In this document: one piece after another, positions 10,780-22,349 of the stretch
Numbering within the stretch: position 1 is the first letter of the stretch
Layout: the number at the start of each line of letters is the position of its first letter
Origin: Hibiscus mutabilis
Taxonomy: Eukaryota > Streptophyta > Magnoliopsida > Malvales > Malvaceae
Reading direction: 5' to 3'
DNA length: 64,000 bases
Assembly: GCA_019671005.1 (NCBI GenBank)
Contig: CM033718.1
Span: 24,618,014 to 24,682,013 of the forward strand
Translations under genes and position numbers: made by a program
The notes under the pieces: generated by a model
Database searches by the model: none
Seen by the model: only the letters and a program-made list of their open reading frames with translations
What the model was told of the DNA's origin: nothing

Positions 10780-11305
10780 GGTAAAATTTTGATATACAAA
10801 CTGTGTAAAATTAATTTTACACAAACCTGCATATTTATACAACAAAACCCAAATATTAAATTCCTAACCCTAACTCTAAAAACATAAAACCTAAACCTTA
10901 AACCCTATACACCAAAATTTTAAGCACTAACCTTAAATTCTAAACCCTAAATTACATCCCTAACCCCTAAAACTAAAAGGCTCATGTAAACTAAAGTTTT
11001 CACGACCTGAGTATTGAAGTTTTTCTCTAATAATTAAAGGAAAATACTTTGATATACAAGCTTGTATAAATTTTAGTTTACCACCTTTTAATTTAGGGTT
11101 TAGAGATTTAGGTTGTGATTTAGGGTTTAGGAGTTTAGTTTGTAGGGTGTAGAATTTAAGATTTATAGTTGAAGTTTAGAGTTTAAGGTTTAAGTTTTAG
11201 GGTGTTAAAGTTAGAAATTTAAATTTTAAATTTTATAGCTTAAGTATTAAAAGTTGTATAATTTTTTTATACATCTTATGTAGTAAAATATAATCCTTAA
11301 TTAAA
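10780..11305. repeat. Palindromic repeat with telomere-like arms
   Basis: The left arm (10860-10980) is built of CCCTAAA-like units and the right arm (11088-11215) of TTTAGGG-like units, so the two face each other. The flanks (ATACAACAAAACCC and the complement near 11250) also pair. A TGATATACAA motif starts both the element (10790) and an inner block (11050). This is degenerate and not a telomere end. Confidence 0.55.
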
Positions 11306-11799
11306 TATGTCTTGATATATAGTCATCTTAACGGCCTCAGCGCGCATAATAGATACACGGTCGGATGGCTGTAAACAAATTACTAATAATTAGAATAGAT
11401 CGAAGGCTGTTAGGAATTGTCGGATTTTATTTTTAAAAAATTAAATTTTTACATAATTTAAGTGTTCTTTTAATTTTTATTGATGATTTAATTTTATATT
11501 TTTAAAATATTATAGTTTCACACCTCTTAAAATTATATTATAACTTCCTAAAAAAAGCACACTTTGACATAAAATTATACATTTGTCCCTGCATATAACC
11601 TAGTAAAAATTAACGTATATGAAATGGAGGGCATAAGAAAATAGTTTAACCGTCAAATAAGTGTTCAAACTAATTTTTTTTAATTAAGTGCTTGAAGTAA
11701 GTTTTTGGTCTAAATAAATGCTTAACATTCCATTCTATAACCCAAATAAGGTTTTCCCGTCAACTGCCGTTAAAAAAAATTATGACATTCAATTATAAC
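11306..11799. other. No recognised feature
   Basis: AT-rich sequence with no coding signature. Confidence 0.35.
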
Positions 11800-12281
11800 A
11801 CGACACACGACTTGTTTATTTATTTATTTATTTGATTTCTAATTTTTTTAAAAAAAATCTTAAAGTTTTAATTTTTTTCAATCAAACTCTCAAATCACAT
11901 CTCCATCACCGTCCGACATCCCCATACATCGGTGGTTCACCATCCAAGCTTTGCGTACCTCATTGTTTTACATCTCTCAACCTCTAGTCGTCGGTCAAAA
12001 ACCCAATCGACCTCTTTTTTCTTTATTTTTGGATGTTTGTCGACAGTTCATTCGTCGATTTCAATGACAGGATGATGAGATTTTCAGTCGTGGGAGTCTA
12101 ACGAAAGAAAGAGTGACCGGTGGTGGTTGAATCGGTAGTTGGAGAGGAGAAAAATTTAGGGATTTAGGGTTTGAGTTTTTTTAGAGAAATTAAATGTTTT
12201 GGACCTTTTTATAATAAAATTAATTATTTTCTATTTTTTAAAAAATAAAAATTAAAGATAGAAATAAGTCACATGTCGCGA
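11800..12281. mobile_element. Possible small TIR element
   Basis: CGACACACGACTTGTTTAT at the left and the complement of ATAAGTCACATGTCGCG at the right could pair as imperfect ends. The less AT-rich middle (11890-12130) looks unlike its surroundings but has no recognisable gene. The target duplication was not found, so the call is weak. Confidence 0.35.
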
Positions 12282-13605
12282 GGATTAAGACTAATAAAAC
12301 TACTCCTGAGGCCTATCGAGCCCATGTATACAACAGTTCACCTCTCTGAAAATGTGTAGAATCTTCGCTTGCTGAAATGCATTAAGAAGTGAGTTGCAAT
12401 CATGAATAAGAGTATTCAACGAAGGGTTAGTCTATTACGACAGTAGCATCAATTTCTACAATTAGATCGGTAACATTTATGTATCGAGCCAAACCCGCCT
12501 AAAGTTCCAATTGGACACTCATCCCTCAGGCTCACATACTGTCTAATTTTGGAGTAGAAATCGTCTATTATTTTTCAGTATCCTTAGTTGTATTCCATCA
12601 TTAAAATAAAATAAATTTAGAGTTTAAGATTAAAATTTAAAATTACAACTTAAAGTTAAAGTTTAGAGTATTCAATATAGAGCGTAGGATTTAAAATTTA
12701 AGGCTAAAACTTAAAATTTAAACTTTTAGTGTTAGACACTAAATAAAGACCGAAGAATTTTGTCCGAAATTTTGTCGCTTTCCCAACATAATTCCCCTTC
12801 TAATAGGAGTCATTCTTGTAAGCACCAGATCATGGGAACATTTCTATATGAAGAATCTTAGTTTTGGGGGGAACTCTGAGTTTACATATGTTGTCCCATA
12901 TAAATTATTATTTTAACGAAGTTATTAGTTTATTGCTAAATGAATATTTTATTATTTTGTTGATAAATTAATATTTATTAATTTAGAAAATATTTAATAC
13001 TTTAATTATCAAAAATCAATATGTAGGTAAGTACGATGAATCCAAGTTAATCTTATAGGTATCAAAGTTAATTGGTTCGTATAATAAAAAAAAGAGTTAA
13101 TTAATTGATTTATATAACAAAAAAAAAAGACTTAATGATTTCAAAATCCAATACGTATATTATATATTCAATGGATATGTTAAAAATTTTATTATAAATA
13201 AACACGTGTATGTATCAAAATATTGTAATTCATATAATATTTTCCTTCATTATTTCCCATTTGAAAGGTGTAAAAATAGTCTACATTGACAGATGAAATG
13301 AGAAAAATATTATGTGAGTACAAAAATAAGCATCACTCTCCAAGTCAAAAAGATTGTATTTGATTCACACGTAAAGAATAAGTAGTTAATTATAGTTGTA
13401 CATTTTAGCAAATAATAAAACTAAAAAAAATAAGAAAGCACTTTAGTTTTATGTATAATATATAAAATTCTTAGTATATTTAGTGAATTATTATTTTATA
13501 TTTTCATAGGGACCTTAAGAATTTTTTTAAAAAGATTATCATATACATTTAACGAGGTTATTATTTTATCCAATTGACCCAAGTCGGGACCGAAAATATT
13601 ATTAT
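12282..13605. other. No recognised gene
   Basis: Contains short runs of TTTAGAGTTTAAG-like sequence at 12610-12730, similar in flavour to the telomere-like repeats, and otherwise unclassified AT-rich DNA. Confidence 0.35.
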
Positions 13606-15188
13606 GACTTAAGATTTCAATAAACCCCTAAACTTTTGTAAAAAATTAATTAATCCCCTAAACTTTTTTTTGCATTCAATTAAGCCTTCAAACTCAAAAA
13701 AAATTAATTTGGCCCTTTGACCAATGTTAACCGTTAACTTTAATGGGTTTCTTTTGAAAAAAATTCTTTTAACATGTGTCGCAACTGAATAATTCCACTT
13801 GTCATTTCTATGAATTTTTAATTTTTAAAAAATATCTAAAAAATGTGAAAATTTCTAAAAATATTTAACAATATAAAAATTGTTTTTAATTTTGAAATTT
13901 ATTTAAAAATAATAATTTTTCAAAATATGAAAATATTTTTCAAAATTTTAAAATAAAAAATTTAATACCATTATACAAGTATAAATATAATTTAAAAAAA
14001 ATATAAAACAATAAAAGTTATTTTGATTTTTAAACTATATTTTAAAAAAAATATATACAAAAAATATTTTTCAAATTATTTTTTATAGTTAAATAATAAT
14101 AATATTTAGTCTTTTTAATTTTTTAAAATATTTTAATCTTTTGAAAAATTATTATTTATTATTTTTAAATAAATTTCAATTTTTTTTAAAAAAAATATTT
14201 CTTTTATATTTTAAAATAGGCTAGAGTGGAGGGGCAGCGGAGGCAAAGATGAGGGCTGAAGCGGAGGAGGAATGGCGGAGAGTGGAGGAGATTAGGAGAG
14301 AGGCACGTAGAGGGGCCAAGGAGGTGGTTAGCGTGGGAGCTGCTGCGAGAGAGGTGCTGTTTGAGGAAGAGGAGGATGTGGTGGGGGAGGAGAGGAGGGA
14401 GATGGAGGAAAAAGAGAGGAAAGATAAAGAAAGGGAGTTCATTGTGCACGTGCACGTGCCCTTGCCCGATGAGAAGGAGATTGAGAGGATGGCTGTTGAA
14501 AGGAAGAAGATGGAGCTTTTAAGTATGCATGCGAGTGAAGGGTTGTTGGAGGAGCAGAGTGAAGCCAAGAACTTGCTTAATATTCATCGGTAGAATAGAT
14601 GCCGGGGTTAAATATTTTATGTTAAAAGCAGTTCTGGGTATTGGTTTACATGGTCCTAACGAAACAACATTAAGTTTGAAACATTAGCCGATCAATCTGA
14701 TCTTGTTGCACTAGAGATGGATATAGGGCAAGTCAATAGGCCCCTTGCTTCACCCCGTAATGTTAGACTATTCCTGAATTTGGAGACTTGATTGAACTGA
14801 GGATGATATGTTTTAGGAACCCAGTGGGACTGTGGGAGCAGTGTTGTTAAAAGTTTTGTTGCTGAAAATGCCATTCCTTCATCTGACAAATAAAATGGTC
14901 ATGCACTGTCTGGTAGCATCTACCAAGGAATATCAATGAATTCGAGTATTGTCATTGCTCAAAAAAAAAAATAATTTTTGGATTTTTTTATTTCTTTTAG
15001 AATTTTTTTTCTGTTTTTATATATTTTAAAAAAATCAAAAAAACTATTAAAATTAACGGTCAACGTTGGTCAAAGGGTCAAATTGTTTTTTTTTCTCTTG
15101 AGATTAAGGGCTTAATTGAGTGCAAAAAAATTAAGAGCTTAATTGATATTTTTTACAAAAATTTAGGGGCTTGTTGAACTCTTAAGCC
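13606..15188. mobile_element. Non-autonomous MULE-like element carrying a gene fragment
   Basis: A 1583-bp TIR element. Ends read GACTTAAGATTTCAATAA at the left and, as complement, GGCTTAAGAGTTCAACAA at the right. The arms stay alignable for at least 150 bp through CCCCTAAAC blocks, a TTTGACCAATGTTAACCGTT block and AT-rich inner arms. Flanks are identical 9-bp TATTATTAT at 13597-13605 and 15189-15197, the size expected for Mutator-like transposition; the AT-rich flank slightly lowers certainty. It has no transposase ORF. Its cargo is an ISY1-like gene piece (14220-14970), so it resembles a Pack-MULE, although the cargo carries a poly(A) tract. Confidence 0.72.
14220..14970 (+). pseudogene. 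ISY1: 3' fragment of pre-mRNA splicing factor ISY1, retrocopy-like
   Basis: The reading frame at 14240-14593 encodes the C-terminal region of an ISY1-like protein, a spliceosome-associated factor acting with the NineTeen complex. It is highly charged: MRAEAEEEWRRVEEIRREAR at the start, then acidic and basic heptads likely to form a coiled coil, the segment HVPLPDEKEIERM, and the end EEQSEAKNLLNIHR before a stop. The N-terminal two thirds of the protein is absent. About 365 bp of apparent 3' UTR follow, ending in an A run at 14959-14969. The lack of introns and the A tract suggest an mRNA copy truncated at its 5' end. The frame has no internal stop over 115 codons, and base composition is far richer in G+C than its surroundings. 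I recognise the family from memory; a protein search would confirm it. Confidence 0.72.
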
Positions 15189-15639
15189 TATTATTATTTA
15201 ATGAAAGTTACTAATTTATCGAATATTCATTTATCAATATTTTACTGTATATAGAAGATAAGTATACTATTTATCTCAGGGTGGATATTTTTCGGCCTAA
15301 ATCTGACCCATCCCATTTTGACTCTATCTATCACAAAAATAGACTTGACCCAAATTTAAATTTTAAAAATAAATATAACCCTATAATATAATGTAGGATT
15401 AGAACCAGTCAGATTCTAGTTATTTGATCATCCTTAATCTTATCTCATTATTTAAATTGACTAGACCATTGATTTTCAAATCAATCAATTAAGTAGTTTG
15501 GTCCGATTTATTTTTGACTACTATAACTGACCATGAACAATGATGAAGCCATAAAATTTAAATTATGGTGTCAATATTTGGTGTTAGAATTTTTAAAATG
15601 GTGTAATATTCTGTTAAAATGGTATTAAATTTATTCTTT
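15189..15639. other. No recognised feature
   Basis: AT-rich sequence between the MULE-like element and the LINE. Confidence 0.35.
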
Positions 15640-16162
15640 CTGCTTCTTAGCACGCTATTCTCTACTTTTTAGCACGAACTCTGTCTTTTGGCACGCTTGT
15701 TACTCTTTGGCTCCCTTTTGTTTCAAGCATGGATCTGGTTGAGGAGGGAAATCTGGCTGAACTCTCCATTGAAGATGATGAGGATAGTGAAATCTCGTTT
15801 GAAGAGGACAACTCACCCCATGGTATATCCTTTGATCTTTGTTTCGTTGGGCGATTCCTAACGAGTGTTATTCATTTCCAATCTATGAAAATGACCTTGG
15901 CAAATCTATGGCGACCACTGGGTGGAATTTCAATCTCGGAATTAGGGGAAGGCAAATACCTTTTCCGATTTTATCACGCCGTTGATATGGAACGTATTGA
16001 AGCCGAGGGTCCGTGGAATTTCAACTCCCACCTTTTACTACTCCGTAGGCTTAAGGATGGCGAGGCTCCATTGGAGGTTCCTCTCAACACTGCCCAGTTT
16101 TGGATCCTTGAAAACCGCTGAAACGACGTAAGAAATTTTCCATGAAGAATGGTGGGAAGATG

Positions 16163-16252
16163 GGTCATGAGGAGAGTTTATGTCCGGTGTGTCTTACAAT
16201 GCCAAAGGAGGAGATTTGGTCATGAGGAGAGTTTATGTCCGGTGTGTCTTAC
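16163..16252 (+). repeat. 35-bp direct duplication in LINE ORF1
   Basis: GGTCATGAGGAGAGTTTATG and the next 15 bases recur with a 55-bp period, doubling the zinc-knuckle remnant. Confidence 0.9.
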
Positions 16253-16566
16253 TATGTTCGCTTCGACCAAGCGGTCAGCGGCAAACTTCTCTAGCCGCTG
16301 GCTTCGTGAAGAAGGAAAGACGATTATTATGGAAACTGCTATGTCTATGGCAATGAATGTGGAGCAAAAATCTAAGGGGCAAATCCCTGTTACTGTGCAA
16401 AAATTTGGGATGAATAAGGCAATGAATATTCACATTAACAATAATCCCATTTTTCAGGGAGATTCATCTATGACCCCCAGGACACAAAAGGTGGCCCTAT
16501 CTGATCCCTTGATTTTCGCACAAATTACAGAAAGAATATCTTTGAATCATGATGTTGTTATGTTTG

Positions 16567-16571
16567 GAATT
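16567..16571. repeat. Target duplication GAATT, left copy
   Basis: Matches 24264-24268 on the other side of the solo LTR. Confidence 0.85.
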
Positions 16572-18601
16572 TGTAACATCCCTAACCCGGGCCTAGAAGA
16601 ATTAGGCTAAAACTAGGAAGTTAAGACAAGTACTTATTAACTTGACTACAAGCTAGTATGTGACCACATTAGAACCATCAAAGAGTTCACCAAAAATTTA
16701 ATAGTTCAAATCAAACATGTATAACTAGGATGCTAATCATCTTACAATTTCAGTTTTGATGTTCTCCCGTTGATCATTTAAAATCTAACCATTTTAATAG
16801 AGCATTTTCAAAGAAAATCATACATGCGCATAATTGTTTTTTCTAATTAAGATCCATCAAGATTGAACTCCAATCATAAAAACTTCTATCTATCGATTTG
16901 TGAACTCATAACCAACCATAACTATAACTTAATACATACCCTCAACCACACTTAGGTTTTACAAACATAACTATATGCAAATAACCTAATATGCTTAACA
17001 AAATATGTGCCACCAACATGGAGTTTCAACAGCAACAAAACATAATTTTGGCTAACTTTGTGATCTTGTCCTATCTCCCCAAGCTAGACAAAAAGTATTG
17101 TTAACCTGAAATAAATCAAGAGCAAACAGTGAGTACAAGTTATATTAAAGTAAGGAATTAGCCAAGTTTAAATCCTAATCTTAGAATCAAATTATAACAA
17201 AAATACACTATTATTGAATTTTCCCTCATGAGCTTAAACCAAAGCATATTCGAATAATTTCTAAGAACAAGGTGAATACACAATTTGTAATATCCCAAAT
17301 TCAAACATCCAAAGATGAATAATTACATTGATTCGAATTATAAAACAATCATGAAACTAGATAGTCCGTGATTTCTATACATAACATGACAAGATTAATT
17401 GTTAGTATCTTATATTCAATTTTATATAGCCTTGGTTAGAGAACAGTCTAGATACAAGAATTCAAAATTTGTGTAACCATTAAACAAGGGTACCTTGGTA
17501 CCAAATTTTGATCCATTCATAAGAATACAAGGGTACATAAGTACCAAACAAGGGACCGTAGTCCAATTCAAGCTGAGCTCAGGAATCCTATTGGCATGCC
17601 AATCGTATCTATGACCAGTCCTAATCAAGGCTTATCACAAGTATTTCCTTTTTAAAATTCATTCTTACATAGTCAAGGATCATAGTAACAAGCAATCCAA
17701 TATCTATACAACCTATATATATATATATAAATATATAAATAAATCTTCTAACAATTTAATCACAATCACCATCAATGTAATTAATAGGTTTATAAGAACT
17801 TACCTTATCTTATTTCAACTACAAATGAGCATCCATCAACTAATTATGCAAACACTATTTAAATGTCGATTTGAATACTAAAGATGCTCGGAATAGTTGT
17901 GAGTTCATTTCGAGACTTAGATCCATACTCACAGGTTAAGCCGCCCTAGTTTTGATCCTGGAAAGCTATCCCCTTCTGTCTATCTACAAAACAATCCTCC
18001 TTAGCTTCTTCTTTCAAACTTCCTTCTCGATCTAATCATGTAAACAAGTTGTGAATTTTAGTTACAATTCAATTCCCACGTACATATGTTATAACTCATT
18101 CTTTTCTTTTACACCATCCTATTACTCATCTTATTAAGCATACAATCTTCCATTTTGTACCTACAATATAATATTACACTTTATCCTCTTAATAACCTAT
18201 CTTAAAACAATCCCAAATTTGATAATTCTATTCAAAACAGTCCCCTACCCTTGTTTACACCATTATAACATTAAAAACAACACAAAACAGGGCAGATTTT
18301 GTTCGATTTATTAATTGACCTCCCCTATTTCTAAAATTGTATACCAATCAATATTTCGATTCAATGTGCTAATAAACTGTCACTCTAGTTATTCCCATGT
18401 TCGTATCTATCAAACAACTTCGTTTTATCCTTTAAATTCAACAATTAGACAGCCTAACTTCATGCATTCTTCTACTACAATTATTAACATTTCAAGCATG
18501 GCTCAATTTCATTCAAAGATCCCAATTTCACGCAAACAAGATGGCATTCATGAACAAGCAATTTTCACCTCTTAAACTATGCAATTACAAATCAAATTTA
18601 T

Positions 18602-18830
18602 TGTGAAAAGTAGAGTAATTCTCTGTTATTGACTTATTTTCTGTAAGATTTGTTACATATTTATATACAGGCTATATCCTTAACTTAGGTAACTCTCAAG
18701 TTAGGAAATTAACTAATTCTAAGGAAAGATACAATCCCTTAAAGTTAGGGATTTTAACTACCAGAAGATATCCACAGAATCCTATCTAATTACACATAAT
18801 ATTTATAATTTATGAACCTATTTTCTGACA
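18602..18830 (-). mobile_element. Copia 3' LTR
   Basis: 229 bp, TGTGAAAAG to TTTTCTGACA on the plus strand, next to the polypurine tract. Confidence 0.93.
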
Positions 18831-18848
18831 CTCCCCCTCAAGCTGGGG
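18831..18848 (-). other. Copia polypurine tract
   Basis: Reverse-strand CCCCAGCTTGAGGGGGAG directly before the 3' LTR; it primes plus-strand synthesis. The RNase H stop codon lies in it. Confidence 0.85.
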
Positions 18849-20340
18849 AATGGATGTCCTCCATCTTCAGCTTGCTTGTTAACTTCTGAAAATACTTCCC
18901 AGGTAGCCCATTGGTAAGTATATCTGCAACTTGTTCTACAGTGGACACATAGGGAGTACAAATTAGCCCACTGTCAAGTTTCTCCTTTATGAAATGTCTA
19001 TCCACTTCAACATGTTTTGTCCTGTCATGTTGAACTAGATTATGAGCAATATTGATTGCTGATTTATTATCACAGTACAACTTCATTGGGCCTTCCCATT
19101 TGATCTTTAAATCCTCCAAAAATAATCTTTAGCCATAACAATTCATATATCCCAAGTGCCATTGCTCTAAACTCAGCTTCTGCACTAGATCTAGCCACAA
19201 CATTCTGCTTTTTGCTTCTCCATGTCACTAGATTTCCTCCCAGAAAGGTGCAGTATCCAGACGTTGATCTTCTATCAACCACGGACCCTGCATAGTCTGC
19301 ATCAGTATAGACTTCCAACTTCAATTTTCCTCATATTTTAAATATAACTCCTCTGCCTGGTGTGCCCTTTAAATACTGTAGAATTTGAGTCACAACCCTT
19401 AGGTGTGATTCTGTAGGGTTGTGCACGAATTGGCTCACAACCCCAACTGCATAGGCAATGTCTGGTCTGGTGTGTGATAAGTAAATCAGTCTTCCCACAA
19501 GTCTCTGATATGAGCTTCTGTCCACTGATGCATCCTCTTTTGTATCTCCAAGTTTGTGATTAACTTCTATTGGTGTTTCTGCTAGTCTGCACACTAGTTT
19601 GCCAGTTTCTGTCAACAAGTCTAGGGTGTATTTCTGTTGAGATATGAAGATCCCTTGCTGTGAATATGCCACTTCAATACCAATGAAGTATTTGTCTTCC
19701 AAGATCTTTGACTTCAAACTCCTTCACCAAACACTTCTTTAGGTCATCAATTCCTTTCAAATCATCCCCTGTAACTATGACATCATCTACATAGACTAAT
19801 AAAACAGTAACTCCCCCTGAAGAGGAATGTTTCACAAATAAAGTATGATCACCTTGACTCTGTTTGCAGCCTAGTCTCAGCATTACTTTGGTAAATCTTC
19901 CAAACCAGGCTCTTGGGGACTGCTTTAGCCCATACAGAGCCTTTTTTAATCTGCACATTGCTTGTCCAGCACTTGGACTAAATCCAGGTGGGATGTCCAT
20001 GTACACTTTCTCCTCAAGATCCCCATGCAAAAAAGCATTCTTAATGTTATACTATTGTAATTTCCATCCTTGATTGGCAGCTAATGACAATAAAATTCTC
20101 ACAATATTCATCTTTGCAACAGGAGCAAATGTCTCAAGGTGGTTTATCCTATAGGTTTGAGAGTACCCCTTAGCCACTAACCTTGCTTTGTACCTCTCTA
20201 AAGAACCAGACTTGTACTTTACTGTAAACACCCATCTGCACCCCACTATTTTTTCCCTTCTGGCAGTTTTACCAAGTCCCATGTCTTGTTCTTCTCAAGT
20301 GCTTCCATTTCAACTTGCATGGCACTTCTAATTCTCATTT
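18838..20340 (-). pseudogene. Copia reverse transcriptase and RNase H, frameshifted
   Basis: RT begins near 20282 (GCRWVFTVKYKSGSLERYKA, then LVAKGYSQ and TFAPVAK), passes a frame break near 20050, and continues with LEEKVYMDIPPGF, LKKALYGLKQSPRAW and the catalytic YVDD at about 19790. After a second break near 19690 comes the RT connection (YQRLVGRLIYLSHTRPDIAY). RNase H has YTDADYAG near 19310, SSAEAEF near 19180 and YCDNKSA near 19070, with a further break near 19115. The last part ends in LTNGLPGKYFQKL and a stop at 18838. Catalytic residues are mostly intact, so damage is by frameshift rather than loss of motifs. Confidence 0.92.
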
Positions 20341-20940
20341 TCTAATGCCTCGGACACAGTTTTAGGAATGGCAATGGTATTTAGGCTAGTAAGGAAGGCC
20401 TTGTGGTTGTGAGATAAGTTCCTGTAGGACATGAATAGGTAACGAGGGTTTTTTGTGGTGCAAGTTCCTTTTCTTTTTCTAATTGGAATAGGAAAATCAA
20501 AATCCCTGTGATAAGAAACAGAATCAGAGTTTTCAGTGGTATTTGGATCAGAGATGGATTCAATAGTTACCTCGGTTTGTATGGGAGAAGATGACGATTG
20601 AACCTGCACTGGTGCCTTCTTCCTTGAGTAGACCAGCAGTGGACGAGTAGTGTCCTAAGTCTTTGCCTGAGTGGTGTTAGGATCAGATTGTAAGGTGGTA
20701 GGATCAGATTGTAAGGTTGTAGGCTGGTTAAAAACAGGCTGTTGGACAGGAATAGGCTGGTGGTGGTCAAAAATAGGCTGTTGGACAGGAATAGGCTGCT
20801 GCTGGTCAAAAACAGGCTGTTGGACAGGAATAGGCTGCTACTGAGTTGGTGCAGGGAAGTTAATGAGAGGATGAAGTAGGAAACAATCTATGTCCTTATC
20901 TTCCCTGAATGAAATCTCCCCCTAAAAATAAGGGCGAGTA
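20341..20940 (-). pseudogene. Copia linker between integrase and RT, with proline-glutamine repeats
   Basis: Low-complexity linker of the polyprotein. At 20680-20860 the reverse strand encodes about three copies of QPIPVQQPVFDQ-like repeats and two copies of TTLQSDP. Stops occur near 20656 and 20838. A basic motif PIRKRKG lies near 20480. Such linkers vary freely between copia families. Confidence 0.7.
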
Positions 20941-21960
20941 AAATAGTTTTCCTTTTCTGCAAAGGTAACATTAACAGAAATGAAGTGTTTCCTTGTAGGT
21001 GGATGATAGCACTTGTATCCCTTTTGTGCGGAAGAGTAACCAACAAAGATACATTTTAATGCCCTTGGATCAAGCTTACCCCTATTTTGATAGTGTATAT
21101 GAATAAAGGCAACACATCCAAATATTTTAGGTTTAAGGTTAAGTGAGTGACTAAAATTTGGGAATGAATTGGTTAGGATTTGAATATGGCTTTGAGATTC
21201 AAGGACTTTAGTGGGTAGTCTGTTTATCATATATGTGGCAGTTAACACAGCTTCCCCCAATACTGTTTAGGGACATTTTTTTGAAACAAAAGGGCTCTTG
21301 TTATGGCAAGGACATGGCCATTCTTTCTTTCTGCCACACCGTTATGTTGAGGGGTATTCACACAAGAGAATTCACGTATGATGTCTTTCTCTTAAAAAAA
21401 GGGTGATAGGACTTGGTTGAAATAGTCCTTAGCATTGTCTGATCGAAACCTTTTTATGTCTGTCCCAAATTGATTTTTAATCATGGTATAGAAGGTCTTA
21501 AAGGTAGAGCTTACATCTAATTTCTGTTGTAGGAAAAATATCCATGACACTCGGGTACAATCATCTATGAATGAAACAAACCATTGAGCCCCAATTATAT
21601 TTGGAATAGTGGATGGCCCCCAAACATCACTGTGAATGAGGGTAAAAGGGTTGGAGGCCTTTTTAGTACTCACTGGAAAATAAGTGCGTTTATGCTTTGC
21701 AAGTTCACATATGTCACAATGAAATTCTTCAATATTTAATGATTTAAACAAGGAGGGAAACATAAGCCTTATAACTTTAAAGGATGGGTGACCAAAGAGG
21801 AGGTGATGAAGCCATATTTGGTCTTTATTGGTTTTAGATTCTGATACAAGTGAAAAAAGTGGGGAATTCAGGGCACTGACTTGTCCACTGGGATCTTCAA
21901 GGTAATAAAGGCCATTTACTTCTGTAACATGCCCAATCATCCTCTTTGTTCCTTGTTCTT
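20922..21960 (-). pseudogene. Copia integrase, broken
   Basis: GAG-pre-integrase zinc region (LHHLLFGHPS with two His, then CDICELAKHKR with two Cys) at 21690-21820. The catalytic core follows: first Asp in HSDVWGP near 21610, second Asp in RFRSDNAKD near 21430, and the Glu in GVAERKN near 21330 after a frameshift at about 21392. The C-terminal part (INRLPTKVL, FGCVAF, KCIFVGYSSAQKGYKCYHP) ends at 20922. The D,D-35-E residues are all present, but the frame is broken twice. Confidence 0.9.
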
Positions 21961-22300
21961 GAAAAATACATTGAGTAGGATGAAAAAGAACACTGCAGTT
22001 AGTTTCCTTGGTGATTTTCTGGATAGATAGAAGATTAGTAAATAGTTTTGGTACATGAAAGACGTTTTTTAGTGTAAGGGTTTTACTTATAACAACATCC
22101 CTTGACCAGCCACTGTTATCATAGTACCATCTACAACTGTTATTTTTCTGTTACTAGGACAAGGTGTATAAGTGATAAATCTGAGTGAAGAATTGGTCAT
22201 GTGATCTGTAGCCCCTGAGTCAATTACTCAGGAGCTTTGGGTAGGTAAATCCGAGGCTTTAGATTCCTGAGAAGAGGATATACCTGAGAAAACCATACTA
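21961..22300 (-). pseudogene. Copia aspartic protease with nonsense mutation
   Basis: The signature VIDSGATDHMTNSS is at about 22190-22227. The codon two places before it is TGA (22228-22230 on the plus strand), where related proteins have Trp, so a single base change truncates the polyprotein here. KITVVDGT follows near 22140. Confidence 0.85.
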
Positions 22301-22349
22301 CATGTACCTGTAGAGGAGGTTTTTTCTAAAGACCCCAGCAAGCTCTTCA

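Larger units (their letters stand above)
15729..16571 (+). pseudogene. LINE ORF1-like protein (DUF4283 and zinc knuckle), broken
   Basis: The 130-codon ORF from 15729 has an acidic start, then a DUF4283-type domain (VGRFLTSVIHFQSMKMTLAN, LWRPLGG, GKYLFRFYH, EGPWNFNSHLLLLRR) ending in VPLNTAQFW, as in plant LINE ORF1 proteins. A stop follows at 16119. A zinc-knuckle remnant (FGHEESLCPVC) is present twice because 35 bp are duplicated at 16163-16197 and 16218-16252. A further frame runs to 16571, where the solo LTR begins; on its far side the frame goes on at 24269 but meets a stop after four codons. The family is known to bind RNA in LINE particles; here it is only a relic. Confidence 0.75.

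Noticed and set aside
14204..14568. Reverse-strand Ser/Leu-rich ORFs
   Set aside because: Shadow frames of the ISY1-like coding piece on the plus strand.
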